From NCBI RefSeq assembly GCF_014650115.1, contig NZ_BMUI01000002.1, forward strand, positions 310,001-374,000: a stretch of 64,000 bases of DNA. The letters are read 5' to 3'. This document shows positions 18,054 to 30,655 of this stretch, one piece after another. A model generated the notes under the pieces. It saw only the letters and a program-made list of their open reading frames with translations, did no database searches and had not been told where the DNA came from. This DNA comes from Streptomyces olivaceoviridis. Lineage in GTDB: Bacteria > Actinomycetota > Actinomycetes > Streptomycetales > Streptomycetaceae. Numbering within the stretch: the first letter of the stretch is position 1; every line of letters begins with the position of its first letter. The position numbers and the translations under genes are program-made.

Positions 18054-18452
18054 GTGGCACGGCTGCTGATCGACGGCGACGACCTGGTGGTGCGGCTGTC
18101 CTGGGGCGAGCGGCTCCGGGTGCGCCGCCGGGAGGTCCGGCTGCCGGGCGCGGTGATCAAGGACGCGTGGTCCGAGCCCGACTGGTGGCGCGCGCTGCGG
18201 GGAGTGCCGGAACACGGCCGACGACGGCCCGCCCGCCCCCTGGGCGAATGGAGGCATCCGCGCGGACGGGACTTCGTCGCGCTGCGGAGTGGGTACCCGG
18301 CCGTTGTCGTCGAGCTGTGGCCCACCCCCTCCACCGCACACCTCTCACGGGTCGCGGTCTCGGTGCCGCCCGAGGAGGCAGGCGAGCTGCTCGGAAACCT
18401 GCGGCGACACAGGGTGCCGGAGCGGCCGGCCCCGGCGTCCGGCCACCCTTGA
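18054..18452 (+). CDS. Hypothetical 132-residue protein, PH-like fold suspected
   Basis: I do not recognise a named family. The frame encodes 132 residues with alternating short beta-type strands (LLIDGDDLVVRLSWGERLRV ... AVVVELWP ... RVAVSVPP) and a closing amphipathic helix (EEAGELLGNLRRH). This strand-rich body with one C-terminal helix, plus the recurring GRDFVALRSGYPAVVVEL phrase, resembles the small bacterial PH-like proteins common in Streptomyces. No signal peptide or membrane span is visible. The start is the GTG at 18054 with GGGAGG 6 nt upstream. Its stop codon overlaps the HAIR element that governs the chaperone genes downstream, so it is probably transcribed separately from them. 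Confidence 0.6.
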   Translation: MARLLIDGDDLVVRLSWGERLRVRRREVRLPGAVIKDAWSEPDWWRALRGVPEHGRRRPARPLGEWRHPRGRDFVALRSGYPAVVVELWPTPSTAHLSRVAVSVPPEEAGELLGNLRRHRVPERPAPASGHP

Positions 18453-18468
18453 CACAAGTCCACTCAAG
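18448..18468 (+). promoter_or_regulatory. HAIR element (HspR operator) overlapping the promoter of the chaperone operon
   Basis: CTTGACA-N7-ACTCAAG matches the HspR inverted repeat CTTGAGT-N7-ACTCAAG at 12 of 14 arm positions with the right spacing. TTGACA within it (18449-18454) is a perfect -35 hexamer, with TATCCC about 17 nt later as a possible -10. Repressor binding would block polymerase directly. The element overlaps the stop codon of the preceding gene. Confidence 0.8.
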
Positions 18469-18538
18469 TTTTATCCCGATTGATAGGCAATTCGGTTCGA
18501 ACGCGCGGCTCGTGGTGGGTGAGGAGGTGACCCGCACG

Positions 18539-18892
18539 GTGGAGCCTGACCTGTACGCGGTGCTCGGTGTGGCGCCGTCCGCCACGGCCGGGGCGATCAC
18601 CTCCGCCTTCCGCCGCAGGGCGTGGGAACTGCGGCCGGACACCCGGGTGGACGCGGTCACCGCGGCCCGGTTCGACGAGGTGCGTACGGCGTACGAGACG
18701 CTCCGGGACCCGGTGCGGCGCGCGGTCTACGACCGGGCCTGCGAGCGGTCGTCCCGGCACCGCGCCCCGTCCGGCGCCGCCGCGGCGAGCCCGCTGTCCC
18801 GCCTCCGGTACCTCTTCGTGCCGGGCGGTGCGGCTCCCGAGCCGCCGCTGCGCGCGGGACCGGTGCACTGGGAACCCGGTGAGCGGCCGTAG
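18539..18892 (+). CDS. Short J-domain protein with a degenerate HPD motif
   Basis: A 117-residue protein whose residues ~3-65 align with a J-domain: [31 protein letters not shown] ... [22 protein letters not shown]. The HPD tripeptide that stimulates DnaK ATPase reads RPD, and the zinc-finger and C-terminal client-binding domains of DnaJ are missing. Being first in an operon with dnaK and grpE, it may target the neighbouring DnaK or modulate another J-protein, but loss of the His argues against normal stimulation. I chose the GTG at 18539 because GGAGGTGA lies ahead at good spacing; another GTG at 18527 is too close to that site. Confidence 0.75.
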   Translation: MEPDLYAVLGVAPSATAGAITSAFRRRAWELRPDTRVDAVTAARFDEVRTAYETLRDPVRRAVYDRACERSSRHRAPSGAAAASPLSRLRYLFVPGGAAPEPPLRAGPVHWEPGERP

Positions 18893-18927
18893 GGCACTCG
18901 GGCCGACGAGGAAGAGGGAGCACGCAG

Positions 18928-20811
<1,884 letters not shown>

Positions 20812-20813
20812 CG

Positions 20814-21263
20814 ATGGACGGGGCGCGGACGCGGAGCTCGGACGAGGTGGAGCGCCTGCTGCGCGAGCGCACCGCCGATCTCCAGCGGGTGAAGGCGGAG
20901 TACGACAACTACCGCAAGCGGGTGCGGCGGGACCGCATGGCCGTGCGGGAGATCGCCGTCACCAACGTGCTGACGGCGCTCCTGCCGGTGGTGGACGCCG
21001 TGGACCGGGCGTGCGCGCACGAGCCGCTGACCCCCGGCCTGAAGGACATCGCCGACACGCTGCGGACCCAGCTGGGCTCGCTGGGGCTACAGGCGTTCGG
21101 GGAGGAGGGCGAGCCGTTCGACCCGGCGTGCCACGAGGCGATCGTGCACCGTACGACGCCGGGCGCGCGGCGGCTGGTCTGCGCGGAGATCCTCCGCCCC
21201 GGCTACCGCCTCGGCGACCGCCTCCTACGCCCCGCCCACGTCACGGTGACCGGGCCACCGTGA
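20814..21263 (+). CDS. grpE: Short GrpE nucleotide-exchange factor
   Basis: 149 residues with the GrpE pattern: an N-terminal helix ERTADLQRVKAEYDNYRKRVRRDR, then VTNVLTALLPVVDAVDRA, and the beta-domain GEEGEPFDPACHEAIVH ... GYRLGDRLLRPAHVTV. It promotes ADP release from DnaK. It is shorter than housekeeping GrpE because the long N-terminal coiled coil is trimmed to about 30 residues. It begins 2 nt after the dnaK stop, so translation is coupled. Its last codons carry the same sequence motif that is repeated through the next few hundred bases. Confidence 0.9.
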   Translation: MDGARTRSSDEVERLLRERTADLQRVKAEYDNYRKRVRRDRMAVREIAVTNVLTALLPVVDAVDRACAHEPLTPGLKDIADTLRTQLGSLGLQAFGEEGEPFDPACHEAIVHRTTPGARRLVCAEILRPGYRLGDRLLRPAHVTVTGPP

Positions 21264-21292
21264 CGCCGTTGGGCGGGCGGGGGGCGAACCAG

Positions 21293-21520
21293 GCAACGGC
21301 GACCGGGGCCGCGGTGACCCCGAGGCGGGGCGAGGGTACCGGACCGGGTGACGGCGACCGGGCCGCGGTGACCCCGAGATGGGGAGGAGGGTACCGAGCC
21401 GGGTGACGGCGACCGGGCCGCCGGTGACCCGGGGATGGGGGCGGCCCGCACGCGGGGGCGGCCGGGCCGCGGTGACCGCGTTGGGCGGGGGCGGGTACCG
21501 AACGGTTGACGGTGACCGGA
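21293..21520. repeat. Decayed tandem repeat (GGTGACGGCGACCGGGCCGC family)
   Basis: Units at about 21293, 21347, 21402 and 21504, with a partial one near 21462, contain variants of GACGGCGACCGGGCCGCGGTGACC followed by G-rich spacer with GGGTACCG. The same motif forms the last eight codons of grpE at 21240-21263. Each unit can fold as a short hairpin. Confidence 0.7.
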
Positions 21521-21570
21521 CCGCCGCGACTCCGAGGGCGGGGGCCGCCCGAGCGCGGGGGCGTGCAGGC

Positions 21571-21610
21571 GGGGCGGGCGGTTCGGAGGTGGGGCGGGCG
21601 GTTCGGAGGT
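21571..21610. repeat. Two perfect 20-bp tandem units
   Basis: GGGGCGGGCGGTTCGGAGGT is repeated exactly at 21571-21590 and 21591-21610, with a third partial copy starting at 21611. Confidence 0.85.
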
Positions 21611-21780
21611 GGGGCGGGGCGGTGCCCGAGGCGGGACGGGAGTCGGAGGCGGAGTGGTGATCCGGAAGCGGGTGGGCGACCCGGCTGACGGGTGACAGCG
21701 GGCCCGCCGTGTCCACCCGGGGCGACCCCCGCTCGGCCGGCGGGACACTGCGCCGCCGCGTTCTGCGAGTGCGGACCCGG

Positions 21781-22097
21781 TCCGGCCAGTGACCGTGGTG
21801 CCACCGTGACCGCCAGCCCGCGAGACCGGCCCGGCTGACGGACCACCCCAGACCCGCCTCATCCGCCGCCCACGCCCCCGGCACGGCCGACGGCACACGG
21901 GGCGACCGTAGCCACCCGAGGACGAACCCGCCGTAGCCCGCCCGGCCGACGGGACGCTGAACGCCACATGCCGCCCGCGCCGACCCGTCCGGCCAGTGAC
22001 CGTGGTGCCACCGTGGCCGCCAGCCCACGAGACCGGCCCGGCTCACGGACCACCCCAGACCCGCCTCATCCGCCGCCCCGGCCCCGGCACGGCCGCC
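21781..22097. repeat. Direct duplication of ~110 bp with ~97-bp spacer
   Basis: The segment starting TCCGGCCAGTGACCGTGGTG at 21781 recurs at 21988 and the match continues with few changes through GACCCGCCTCATCCGCCGCC to about 21890 and 22097. Both copies are non-coding. Confidence 0.8.
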
Positions 22098-22172
22098 GCC
22101 GGGCCGGAAACCCGTGTCCATCTCGTGGACGGACCATAGCCACCCGGCGGAACGCGGTGCTACAAATGCCGC

Positions 22173-24920
22173 ATGTCGGACGCATCAGTCCGATTCAGGC
22201 GCTTCTCGTGGCGCACTGTGATCGGCAAGAGCCCCCGCAGCGTCGCCGGACAGGTCTTCCTGCTCCAGGTGGCGCTGGTGATGCTGCTCGTGCTCTGCGC
22301 CGTCGTCGCCCTCGTGCTCCAGTCGAAACGGGACACCGACACGGAGGCAAGGCGTCGGTCCATAGCCGTCGCGCAGACCTTCGCCCACGCCCCGGGCCTG
22401 CTGCGCTCCCTGAAGGGCCCCGACCCGTCCCATGTCCTCCAGCCGCTGACCGAGGCGGGACGCAGATCGGCCGGGGTGGACTTCATCGTCGTCATGGACA
22501 CCCACGGCAACCGCTACACCCACCCCATACCCAGCCGGATCGGCGGGCGGTTCGTCGGCACCATAGGGCCGTCGCTGGCCGGGAAGGTCTACACCGAGAG
22601 CGTCCAGGGCCCGCTGGGCCACGAGGTCCAGGCCACCGTGCCCGTGGACGACACCCACGGCAAGGTGGTCGCCCTCGTCTCCGCCGGACTGAAGGTCAAG
22701 CACGTCACCGGCGAGCTGCACCGGCAGCTGCCGATCATCCTCGCCGCCGGGGGCGGCGCGCTCGTGGTGTCGACCGGCGGCACGGCCCTGGTCGGCCGCA
22801 GGCTGCGGCGGCAGACCCGCGGCCTGGGCCCGGACGAGATGACCCGCATGTACGAGCACCACGACGCGGTCCTGCACTCGGTGCGCGAGGGCGTCCTCAT
22901 CATCGGTGCCGACGGCCGGCTGCTGCTCGCCAACGACGAGGCCCGGCGCCTGCTGGAACTGCCCTCCGACGCCGAGGGCCGCACGGTGCGGGAGCTGCCG
23001 GAACTCGACCCGGCGACGGTGGAGCTGCTCGCCTCCGGGCGCGAGGCCAGCGACGAGGTGCACTTCGCCAAGGGGCGTCTGCTGGCGGTCAACCAGCGGC
23101 CCACGCAGTACGCGGGCGGCCCCCGGGGCACCGTCGTGACGCTCCGCGACTCCACCGAGCTCCAGGCGGTGTCCGGCCGGGCCGAGGCCGCCCGCGAGCG
23201 GCTGGAGCTGCTGTACGACGCGGGGCTGTGCATCGGCAGCACCCTGGACGTGGTCCGCACGGCCGACGAACTGGCGCGGGTCGCCGTCCCCCGGTTCGCC
23301 GACTTCGTCACCGTCGACCTGGCCGACGCCGTCCTGCACGGCGAGGAACCGGCGCCGACGGCGCACGACATCCGCCGCGTCGCCGTGAGCGGCATCCAGG
23401 ACGACCACCCCCTCTACGAGCTGGGCCGGCTGATCGACTTCCTGCCCTCCACCCCGCAGGCGCGCGGCTACGGCGCCGGACGCTCCGAGCTGGTGACCGA
23501 CCTGACCAGGGCCGAGGGCTGGAGGGCGCAGGACCCCGAGCGGAGCCGGCAGATCCTGGACTACGGCATCCATTCGCTCATCGCCGCTCCCATCCGGGCG
23601 CGCGGTGTCGTCCTGGGCATGGCCACCTTCTGGCGGTCCAAGCGGGAGCCCTTCGACGCGGAGGAGCTGACCTTGGCGGAGGAGCTGGTGGCCCGGGCCG
23701 CGGTCAGCATCGACAACGCCCGCCGGTACACCCGCGAGCACGCCCTCGCGGTCACCCTCCAGCGCAGTCTGCTGCCCCGGGCCCTGCCCGAGCAGAGCGC
23801 CCTCGACGTCGGCTACCGCTATCTGCCGGCGCAGTCCGGGGTGAGCGGGGACTGGTTCGACGTGATCCCGCTGTCGGGCAGCCGCGTGGCGCTGGCCGTC
23901 GGTGACGTGGTGGGGCACGGTCTGCACGCCGCCGCGACGATGGGCCGGCTGCGGACGGCGGTGCACAACTTCTCGACGCTCGACCTGCCGCCCGACGAGC
24001 TGCTCCAGCACGTGGACGACCTGGTCGGCCGCCTCGACCAGGACGAGCCCTGCCCGGAGAAGTCCGGCGAGATCGTCGGCGCCACCTGCCTGTACGCGAT
24101 CTACGACCCGGTGACGCGCCGCTGTGTGATGGCCCGGGCCGGACATCTCGCGCCCGCGCTGGTCCGTCCCGACGGCAGTGTCACCTACCCCGATGTGCCG
24201 GCCGGGCCCCCGCTGGGCCTGGGCGGTCTGCCGTTCCAGACGGCCGAGCTGGAGCTGCCCGAGGGCAGCCAGCTCGTCCTGTACACCGACGGTCTGATCG
24301 AGGACCGCAGGCGCGACCTGGACGAGGGCATGGAGCTGCTGCGCCGGGCGCTGGCGGGTCACCCCGGCCGGTCGCCGGAGGAGAGCTGCCAGGCGGTGCT
24401 GGAGCGCCTGCTGCCCGAGCGTCCCGGTGACGACGTCGCCCTGCTCGTCGCGCGCACCCGGGCCCTGCCGGCCGACCGGGTCGCCGACTGGGACGTGCCG
24501 CGCGACCCGGCCGCCGTGTCGGCGATGCGCGGGGCGGTCTCGGCCAAGCTGGCCGAGTGGGGTCTGTCCGAGCTGGACTTCGGGACGGAGCTGGTGCTGA
24601 GCGAGCTGATCACCAACGCCATCCGGTACGGCTCCGACCCGATCCATGTGCGGCTCATCCATGACCGCACGCTGATCTGCGAGGTGGCCGACGGCAGCAG
24701 CACCTCACCGCATCTGCGGTACGCGGCGACGACCGACGAGGGCGGCCGGGGTCTGTTCCTGGTCTCCCAGCTGGCCGAGCGCTGGGGCACCCGCTACACG
24801 CCCCAGGGCAAGGTCATCTGGGCGGAGCTGACGGCTCCGGACCTCACGCGGCTGATCGGGGACTTCACGGACCTGGAGGATCTCGGGGATCTCGGGGACC
24901 TCGGGGATCTCGGGGGCTGA
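22173..24920 (+). CDS. Membrane sensor protein with PAS, GAF, SpoIIE/PP2C phosphatase and HATPase domains
   Basis: A 915-residue multidomain signalling protein. Membrane span 1 (VFLLQVALVMLLVLCAVVALVL, ~30-50) and span 2 (LPIILAAGGGALVVSTGG, ~185-205) flank an extracellular sCache-like sensor containing GVDFIVVMDTHGNRYTHP. Next come a PAS-like domain (~225-330), a GAF domain (~345-515) and a PP2C/SpoIIE phosphatase (~530-740; DVGYRYLPAQSGVSGDWFDVIPL, VGDVVGHG). An RsbW-type ATPase follows (~755-890; ELITNAIRYG, GGRGLFLVSQLAERWG). Such proteins control anti-sigma/anti-anti-sigma switches by dephosphorylation and phosphorylation. The C-terminus ends in a Leu-Gly-Asp repeat. No cognate sigma or STAS gene is adjacent, so its target is unknown. 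The ATG at 22173 has a weak ribosome site. Confidence 0.85.
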   Translation: MSDASVRFRRFSWRTVIGKSPRSVAGQVFLLQVALVMLLVLCAVVALVLQSKRDTDTEARRRSIAVAQTFAHAPGLLRSLKGPDPSHVLQPLTEAGRRSAGVDFIVVMDTHGNRYTHPIPSRIGGRFVGTIGPSLAGKVYTESVQGPLGHEVQATVPVDDTHGKVVALVSAGLKVKHVTGELHRQLPIILAAGGGALVVSTGGTALVGRRLRRQTRGLGPDEMTRMYEHHDAVLHSVREGVLIIGADGRLLLANDEARRLLELPSDAEGRTVRELPELDPATVELLASGREASDEVHFAKGRLLAVNQRPTQYAGGPRGTVVTLRDSTELQAVSGRAEAARERLELLYDAGLCIGSTLDVVRTADELARVAVPRFADFVTVDLADAVLHGEEPAPTAHDIRRVAVSGIQDDHPLYELGRLIDFLPSTPQARGYGAGRSELVTDLTRAEGWRAQDPERSRQILDYGIHSLIAAPIRARGVVLGMATFWRSKREPFDAEELTLAEELVARAAVSIDNARRYTREHALAVTLQRSLLPRALPEQSALDVGYRYLPAQSGVSGDWFDVIPLSGSRVALAVGDVVGHGLHAAATMGRLRTAVHNFSTLDLPPDELLQHVDDLVGRLDQDEPCPEKSGEIVGATCLYAIYDPVTRRCVMARAGHLAPALVRPDGSVTYPDVPAGPPLGLGGLPFQTAELELPEGSQLVLYTDGLIEDRRRDLDEGMELLRRALAGHPGRSPEESCQAVLERLLPERPGDDVALLVARTRALPADRVADWDVPRDPAAVSAMRGAVSAKLAEWGLSELDFGTELVLSELITNAIRYGSDPIHVRLIHDRTLICEVADGSSTSPHLRYAATTDEGGRGLFLVSQLAERWGTRYTPQGKVIWAELTAPDLTRLIGDFTDLEDLGDLGDLGDLGG
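24872..24917 (+). repeat. 9-bp in-frame microsatellite at the 3' end of the SpoIIE-type gene
   Basis: Copies of GATCTCGGG/GACCTCGGG in tandem encode a Leu-Gly-Asp run (DLEDLGDLGDLGDLGG) just before the stop codon. Confidence 0.8.
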
Positions 24921-25023
24921 CGGTTCAGCCCGAGCCCTGCCCCTCGACGATGCCCGCACGGGCGCGGGAGGCGCCCCGGCCGGCGCGCCGGTACGGCCAC
25001 GGGGACGGCCACGGGTACGGCGA

Positions 25024-25057
25024 AGGGCCGTACCCCCGGTGCCGGGGATACGGCCCT
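25024..25057. terminator. Bidirectional terminator between the SpoIIE-type gene and acnA
   Basis: AGGGCCGTA (25024-25032) pairs with TACGGCCCT (25049-25057), and inner CCCC/GGGG pairs lengthen the stem. It lies between two convergent stop codons. Confidence 0.8.
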
Positions 25058-25079
25058 GAACGGCCGGGGCCGTTACCGC

Positions 25080-27885
<2,806 letters not shown>

Positions 27886-27927
27886 GCATGCCTTACCGGA
27901 GTGGCGGCTACGGTGCGCCTCGGCAGA

Positions 27928-27945
27928 TATCTCGATGTCGAGATA
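27928..27945 (-). promoter_or_regulatory. TamR/UrtR-type MarR operator candidate upstream of acnA
   Basis: TATCTCGA-TG-TCGAGATA is a perfect 8-bp inverted repeat with 2-nt centre. 18-bp palindromes of this shape are bound by UrtR-subfamily MarR proteins. S. coelicolor TamR is reported to act on the aconitase promoter, which fits the position. Confidence 0.6.
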
Positions 27946-28214
27946 ACTCTAGTACATGGGCGCGGCCCGGTCATGCCCGACCCGACCCCGGGGCGCCGCT
28001 ACGTCACCCGCCGCAGCACGGTCGCGGCCGCTCCCGGCCGGCGAGTCCCCGTCGACCGAGGCGCACACCCGCCGCGCATGGCTCACGCCGAACCCACATC
28101 CGGGCGACATCGATGGATTTGTCACGATCTTTACGGGTACACAGCATGCGTTCGGCCCACCGGTCCTGACAGCCCGTCACCGGTGTCACCCGAATGGACC
28201 CCCTGACGGGCGTC

Positions 28215-28230
28215 ATCTCATATCTGAGAT
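28215..28230 (+). promoter_or_regulatory. Palindrome immediately upstream of the HTH-MurA gene
   Basis: ATCTCA-TATC-TGAGAT (28215-28230) is centred about 20 nt before the ATG. A short 6-bp-arm palindrome at this place suits autoregulation by the XRE domain fused to the encoded enzyme. Confidence 0.5.
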
Positions 28231-28242
28231 AGCCTCAACCTC

Positions 28243-29772
28243 ATGTCAGACGACTACCTCGTACGCATCGGCAAGCTCATCCGTGACGCCCGGCAACACC
28301 GGGGCTGGACACAGACGCAGCTCGCGGAGGCGCTCGGAACCAGCCAGAGCGCCGTCAACCGCATCGAGCGCGGCAACCAGAACATCAGCCTTGAGATGAT
28401 CGCCCGAATCGGTGAAGCCCTGGACAGCGAGATCGTGTCGCTGGGCTACGCGGGTCCGATGCATCTGCGCGTGGTCGGCGGTCGCCGTCTGTCCGGCGCC
28501 ATCGACGTCAAGACCAGCAAGAACGCGTGCGTGGCGCTGCTGTGCGCCTCGCTGCTGAACAAGGGGCGCACGGTGCTGCGCCGGGTGGCCCGGATCGAGG
28601 AGGTGTACCGCCTGCTGGAGGTGCTCAACTCCATCGGCGTGCGCACCCGCTGGATCAACGACGGCGTCGACCTCGAACTCGTCCCGCCCGCCGAGCTGGA
28701 GATGGACGCGATCGACGCGGAGGCCGCCGTCCGCACCCGCTCGATCATCATGTTCCTGGGCCCGCTGCTGCACCGCATGGACGGCTTCAAGCTGCCGTAC
28801 GCCGGCGGCTGCGACCTGGGTACGCGGACCATCGAGCCGCACATGATCGCGCTGCGCCGGTTCGGCCTGGACATCGCGGCCACCGAGGGCCAGTACCACG
28901 CCCGGGTGGACCGCTCCGTCCGTCCCGCCCGGCCGATCGTGCTGACCGAGCGCGGCGACACCGTGACCGAGAACGCGCTGCTGGCCGCCGCCCGGCACGA
29001 CGGCGTCACGGTCATCCGCAACGCCTCCTCCAACTACATGGTCCAGGACCTGTGCTTCTTCCTGGAGGCGCTGGGCGTCAAGGTGGAGGGCATCGGCACC
29101 ACCACGCTCACCGTGCACGGTGTGCCGAACATCGACGTGGACGTCGACTACTCCCCCTCCGAGGACCCGGTCGAGGCGATGAGCCTGCTGGCCGCCGCCG
29201 TGGTCACCGAGTCGGAGCTGACGGTGCGCCGGGTGCCCATCGAGTTCCTGGAGATCGAGCTGGCGGTCCTGGAGGAGATGGGCCTCGACCACGACCGGTC
29301 GCCGGAGTACTCCGCGGACAACGGCCGCACCCGCCTGGTCGACCTCACGGTCCGCCCCTCCAAGCTGGAGGCGCCGATCGACAAGATCCACCCGATGCCG
29401 TTCCCCGGCCTGAACATCGACAACGTCCCGTTCTTCGCGGCCATCGCCGCGTCGGCGCAGGGTAAGACCCTCATCCACGACTGGGTGTACGACAACCGGG
29501 CGATCTACCTGACCGACCTCAACCGCCTCGGCGGACGGCTCCAGCTGCTGGACCCGCACCGGGTGCTCGTCGAGGGCCCGACCCGCTGGCGCGCCGCCGA
29601 GATGATGTGCCCGCCGGCCCTGCGCCCCGCGGTGGTCGTACTGCTGGCGATGATGGCGGCCGAGGGCACGTCGGTGCTGCGCAACGTGTACGTCATCAAC
29701 CGCGGCTACGAGGACCTGGCCGAGCGCCTGAACTCGGTCGGGGCGCAGATCGAGATCTTCCGGGACATCTGA
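28243..29772 (+). CDS. murA: XRE-type HTH fused to UDP-N-acetylglucosamine 1-carboxyvinyltransferase (MurA homologue)
   Basis: A 509-residue fusion. Residues ~8-62 are a Cro/C1-type HTH (IRDARQHRGWTQTQLAEALGTSQSAVNRIERG). Residues ~68-505 are an EPT/MurA fold: the substrate Lys-Asn pair in KTSKNACVALL, the PEP-adduct Cys in YAGGCDLGTR (Cys190), and the Asp of NIDNVPFF. MurA transfers enolpyruvate to UDP-GlcNAc, the first committed step of peptidoglycan synthesis. With key residues kept, activity is plausible, but the DNA-binding head suggests a dual sensor-regulator. From memory SCO5998 has the same fusion next to the aconitase gene, so this is a conserved Streptomyces arrangement. The palindrome at 28215-28230 may be its own operator. 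Confidence 0.9.
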   Translation: MSDDYLVRIGKLIRDARQHRGWTQTQLAEALGTSQSAVNRIERGNQNISLEMIARIGEALDSEIVSLGYAGPMHLRVVGGRRLSGAIDVKTSKNACVALLCASLLNKGRTVLRRVARIEEVYRLLEVLNSIGVRTRWINDGVDLELVPPAELEMDAIDAEAAVRTRSIIMFLGPLLHRMDGFKLPYAGGCDLGTRTIEPHMIALRRFGLDIAATEGQYHARVDRSVRPARPIVLTERGDTVTENALLAAARHDGVTVIRNASSNYMVQDLCFFLEALGVKVEGIGTTTLTVHGVPNIDVDVDYSPSEDPVEAMSLLAAAVVTESELTVRRVPIEFLEIELAVLEEMGLDHDRSPEYSADNGRTRLVDLTVRPSKLEAPIDKIHPMPFPGLNIDNVPFFAAIAASAQGKTLIHDWVYDNRAIYLTDLNRLGGRLQLLDPHRVLVEGPTRWRAAEMMCPPALRPAVVVLLAMMAAEGTSVLRNVYVINRGYEDLAERLNSVGAQIEIFRDI

Positions 29773-29788
29773 AATCCTTCAGGAAAGA

Positions 29789-29845
29789 CGCCGTCACACC
29801 CCTTCTGAGCTGCGCGAACGCAGGGAAAGAGGGGGCGTGGCGGCG
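29789..29845 (+). terminator. Terminator downstream of the HTH-MurA gene
   Basis: CGCCGTCACACCCCTTCT (29789-29806) pairs with AGAGGGGGCGTGGCGGCG (29828-29845) with one mismatch and two G-U pairs, 17 nt after the stop codon. Confidence 0.75.
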
Positions 29846-29940
29846 CCTCCGGGACTTTGCTCAGGTGTTACAGCGACCCTCCGCGTGCGCGCCGTATCCG
29901 GTCACGCCAGGACCGCATCGACACCGGCACCGTGAGCCAC

Positions 29941-30213
29941 ATGAACAGCCCGATCTCCACCCCACAGGTGCACGTCCCCGGCGCCGGGGCCGAAACCGTC
30001 CGCCCCCGCCACGAGTTCGCGATGGCCTTCACCTCCTCCCCGCCGGCGACGCGGTGGACGGTCGCCCCGCGCGAGGGCGCGCCGGGCACGACGGTCTGGG
30101 CGGAACTCGACCTCGCGTCAGACGCGCGGGACTCGGCCATGGGCCACCAGGTTCACGCCAACGGCCTTGCAGGCCAGGCGCATTGGCCCGTCGCTGTCAG
30201 TGGCGGGCGCTAG
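29941..30213 (+). pseudogene. Internally deleted HATPase-type regulatory protein (remnant)
   Basis: This 90-codon frame starts like the small RsbW-type ATP-binding proteins of Streptomyces (EFAMAFTSSPPATR, the usual F-M-FTSTPRGARLAR opening). It then jumps directly to what looks like the end of that family (TRWTVAPREGAPGTTVWAELDL). The whole ATP-binding core, normally about 80 residues with the N-box and G-boxes, is absent. The likeliest reading is an in-frame deletion leaving head and tail. It may still be translated, from the ATG at 29941 or a GTG at 29932, but cannot bind ATP. Low conservation of such remnants makes this call tentative. Confidence 0.45.
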
Positions 30214-30265
30214 TGTCGTTCGCCCGGCAAGGAGCGGCTGAACCCACGGGGAGCACGAGAACGCC

Positions 30266-30649
30266 ATGCACGACAACCACACCGGATACCAGATCTCCGT
30301 CGTCGACGAGGACCCGCTGCGCGCCCGCAAGGACGCACGCGAACTGCTCGCCGCGCTCGCCGAGGCGGATTCCACCGCCAGGCTGGACCTGCCCGCGCCC
30401 GGAAGCCTGGCGGGATCCTTCGACAAGGGCGGCCCGTCCACCGAGACCGTCGGGCTGCTGCTGAACGCCGGGTCGTTCGTCGCCGCCCTCGTGCAGGTGT
30501 GGCTGGCGCGGATCCCGCAGCGCACCATCGTGGTCAAGCGGCCCGACGGGGCGGTCCTGCACATCACCGGCAAGGAGGCCCGCGAGGACGACACGCTGAT
30601 CGAGCGGTTCCTCGCGGACGACGGCGGCGACGGCACGACGGCGGGCTGA
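30266..30649 (+). CDS. Effector-associated constant component EACC1 protein
   Basis: A 127-residue protein with the EACC1 pattern: an N-terminal beta-alpha segment (YQISVVDEDPLRARKDARELLAAL), a Gly/Ser-containing linker, then a hydrophobic helix (TVGLLLNAGSFVAALVQVWLAR) and closing strands RTIVVKRPDGAVLHITGK. EACC1 was defined by Aravind and colleagues as the small invariant partner in NTP-dependent conflict systems of multicellular bacteria. There it accompanies caspase, trypsin or other effectors with a STAND or similar NTPase. It ends 6 nt before the caspase-helicase gene, so the two are co-expressed. The central helix could insert in or lie on the membrane. GGGGAGC is 12 nt ahead of the ATG. 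Confidence 0.8.
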   Translation: MHDNHTGYQISVVDEDPLRARKDARELLAALAEADSTARLDLPAPGSLAGSFDKGGPSTETVGLLLNAGSFVAALVQVWLARIPQRTIVVKRPDGAVLHITGKEAREDDTLIERFLADDGGDGTTAG

Positions 30650-30655
30650 GCGCCG

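Larger units (their letters stand above)
21264..22172. other. 909-bp repeat-rich non-coding region after grpE
   Basis: No open frame here has both a ribosome site and a sensible protein. The first half is a decayed ~58-bp tandem repeat related to the 3' end of grpE, then two perfect 20-bp units. The second half contains a direct duplication of about 110 bp. The repeats suggest repeated slippage or unequal crossover. Confidence 0.7.

Noticed and set aside
17458..18060. Minus-strand frame across the 50-bp repeats
   Set aside because: The translation simply mirrors the DNA repeats, and there is no ribosome site or family.
21293..21620. Possible CRISPR or attachment-site array after grpE
   Set aside because: Units are degenerate, lack constant repeat-spacer lengths, and no integrase or cas gene is present.
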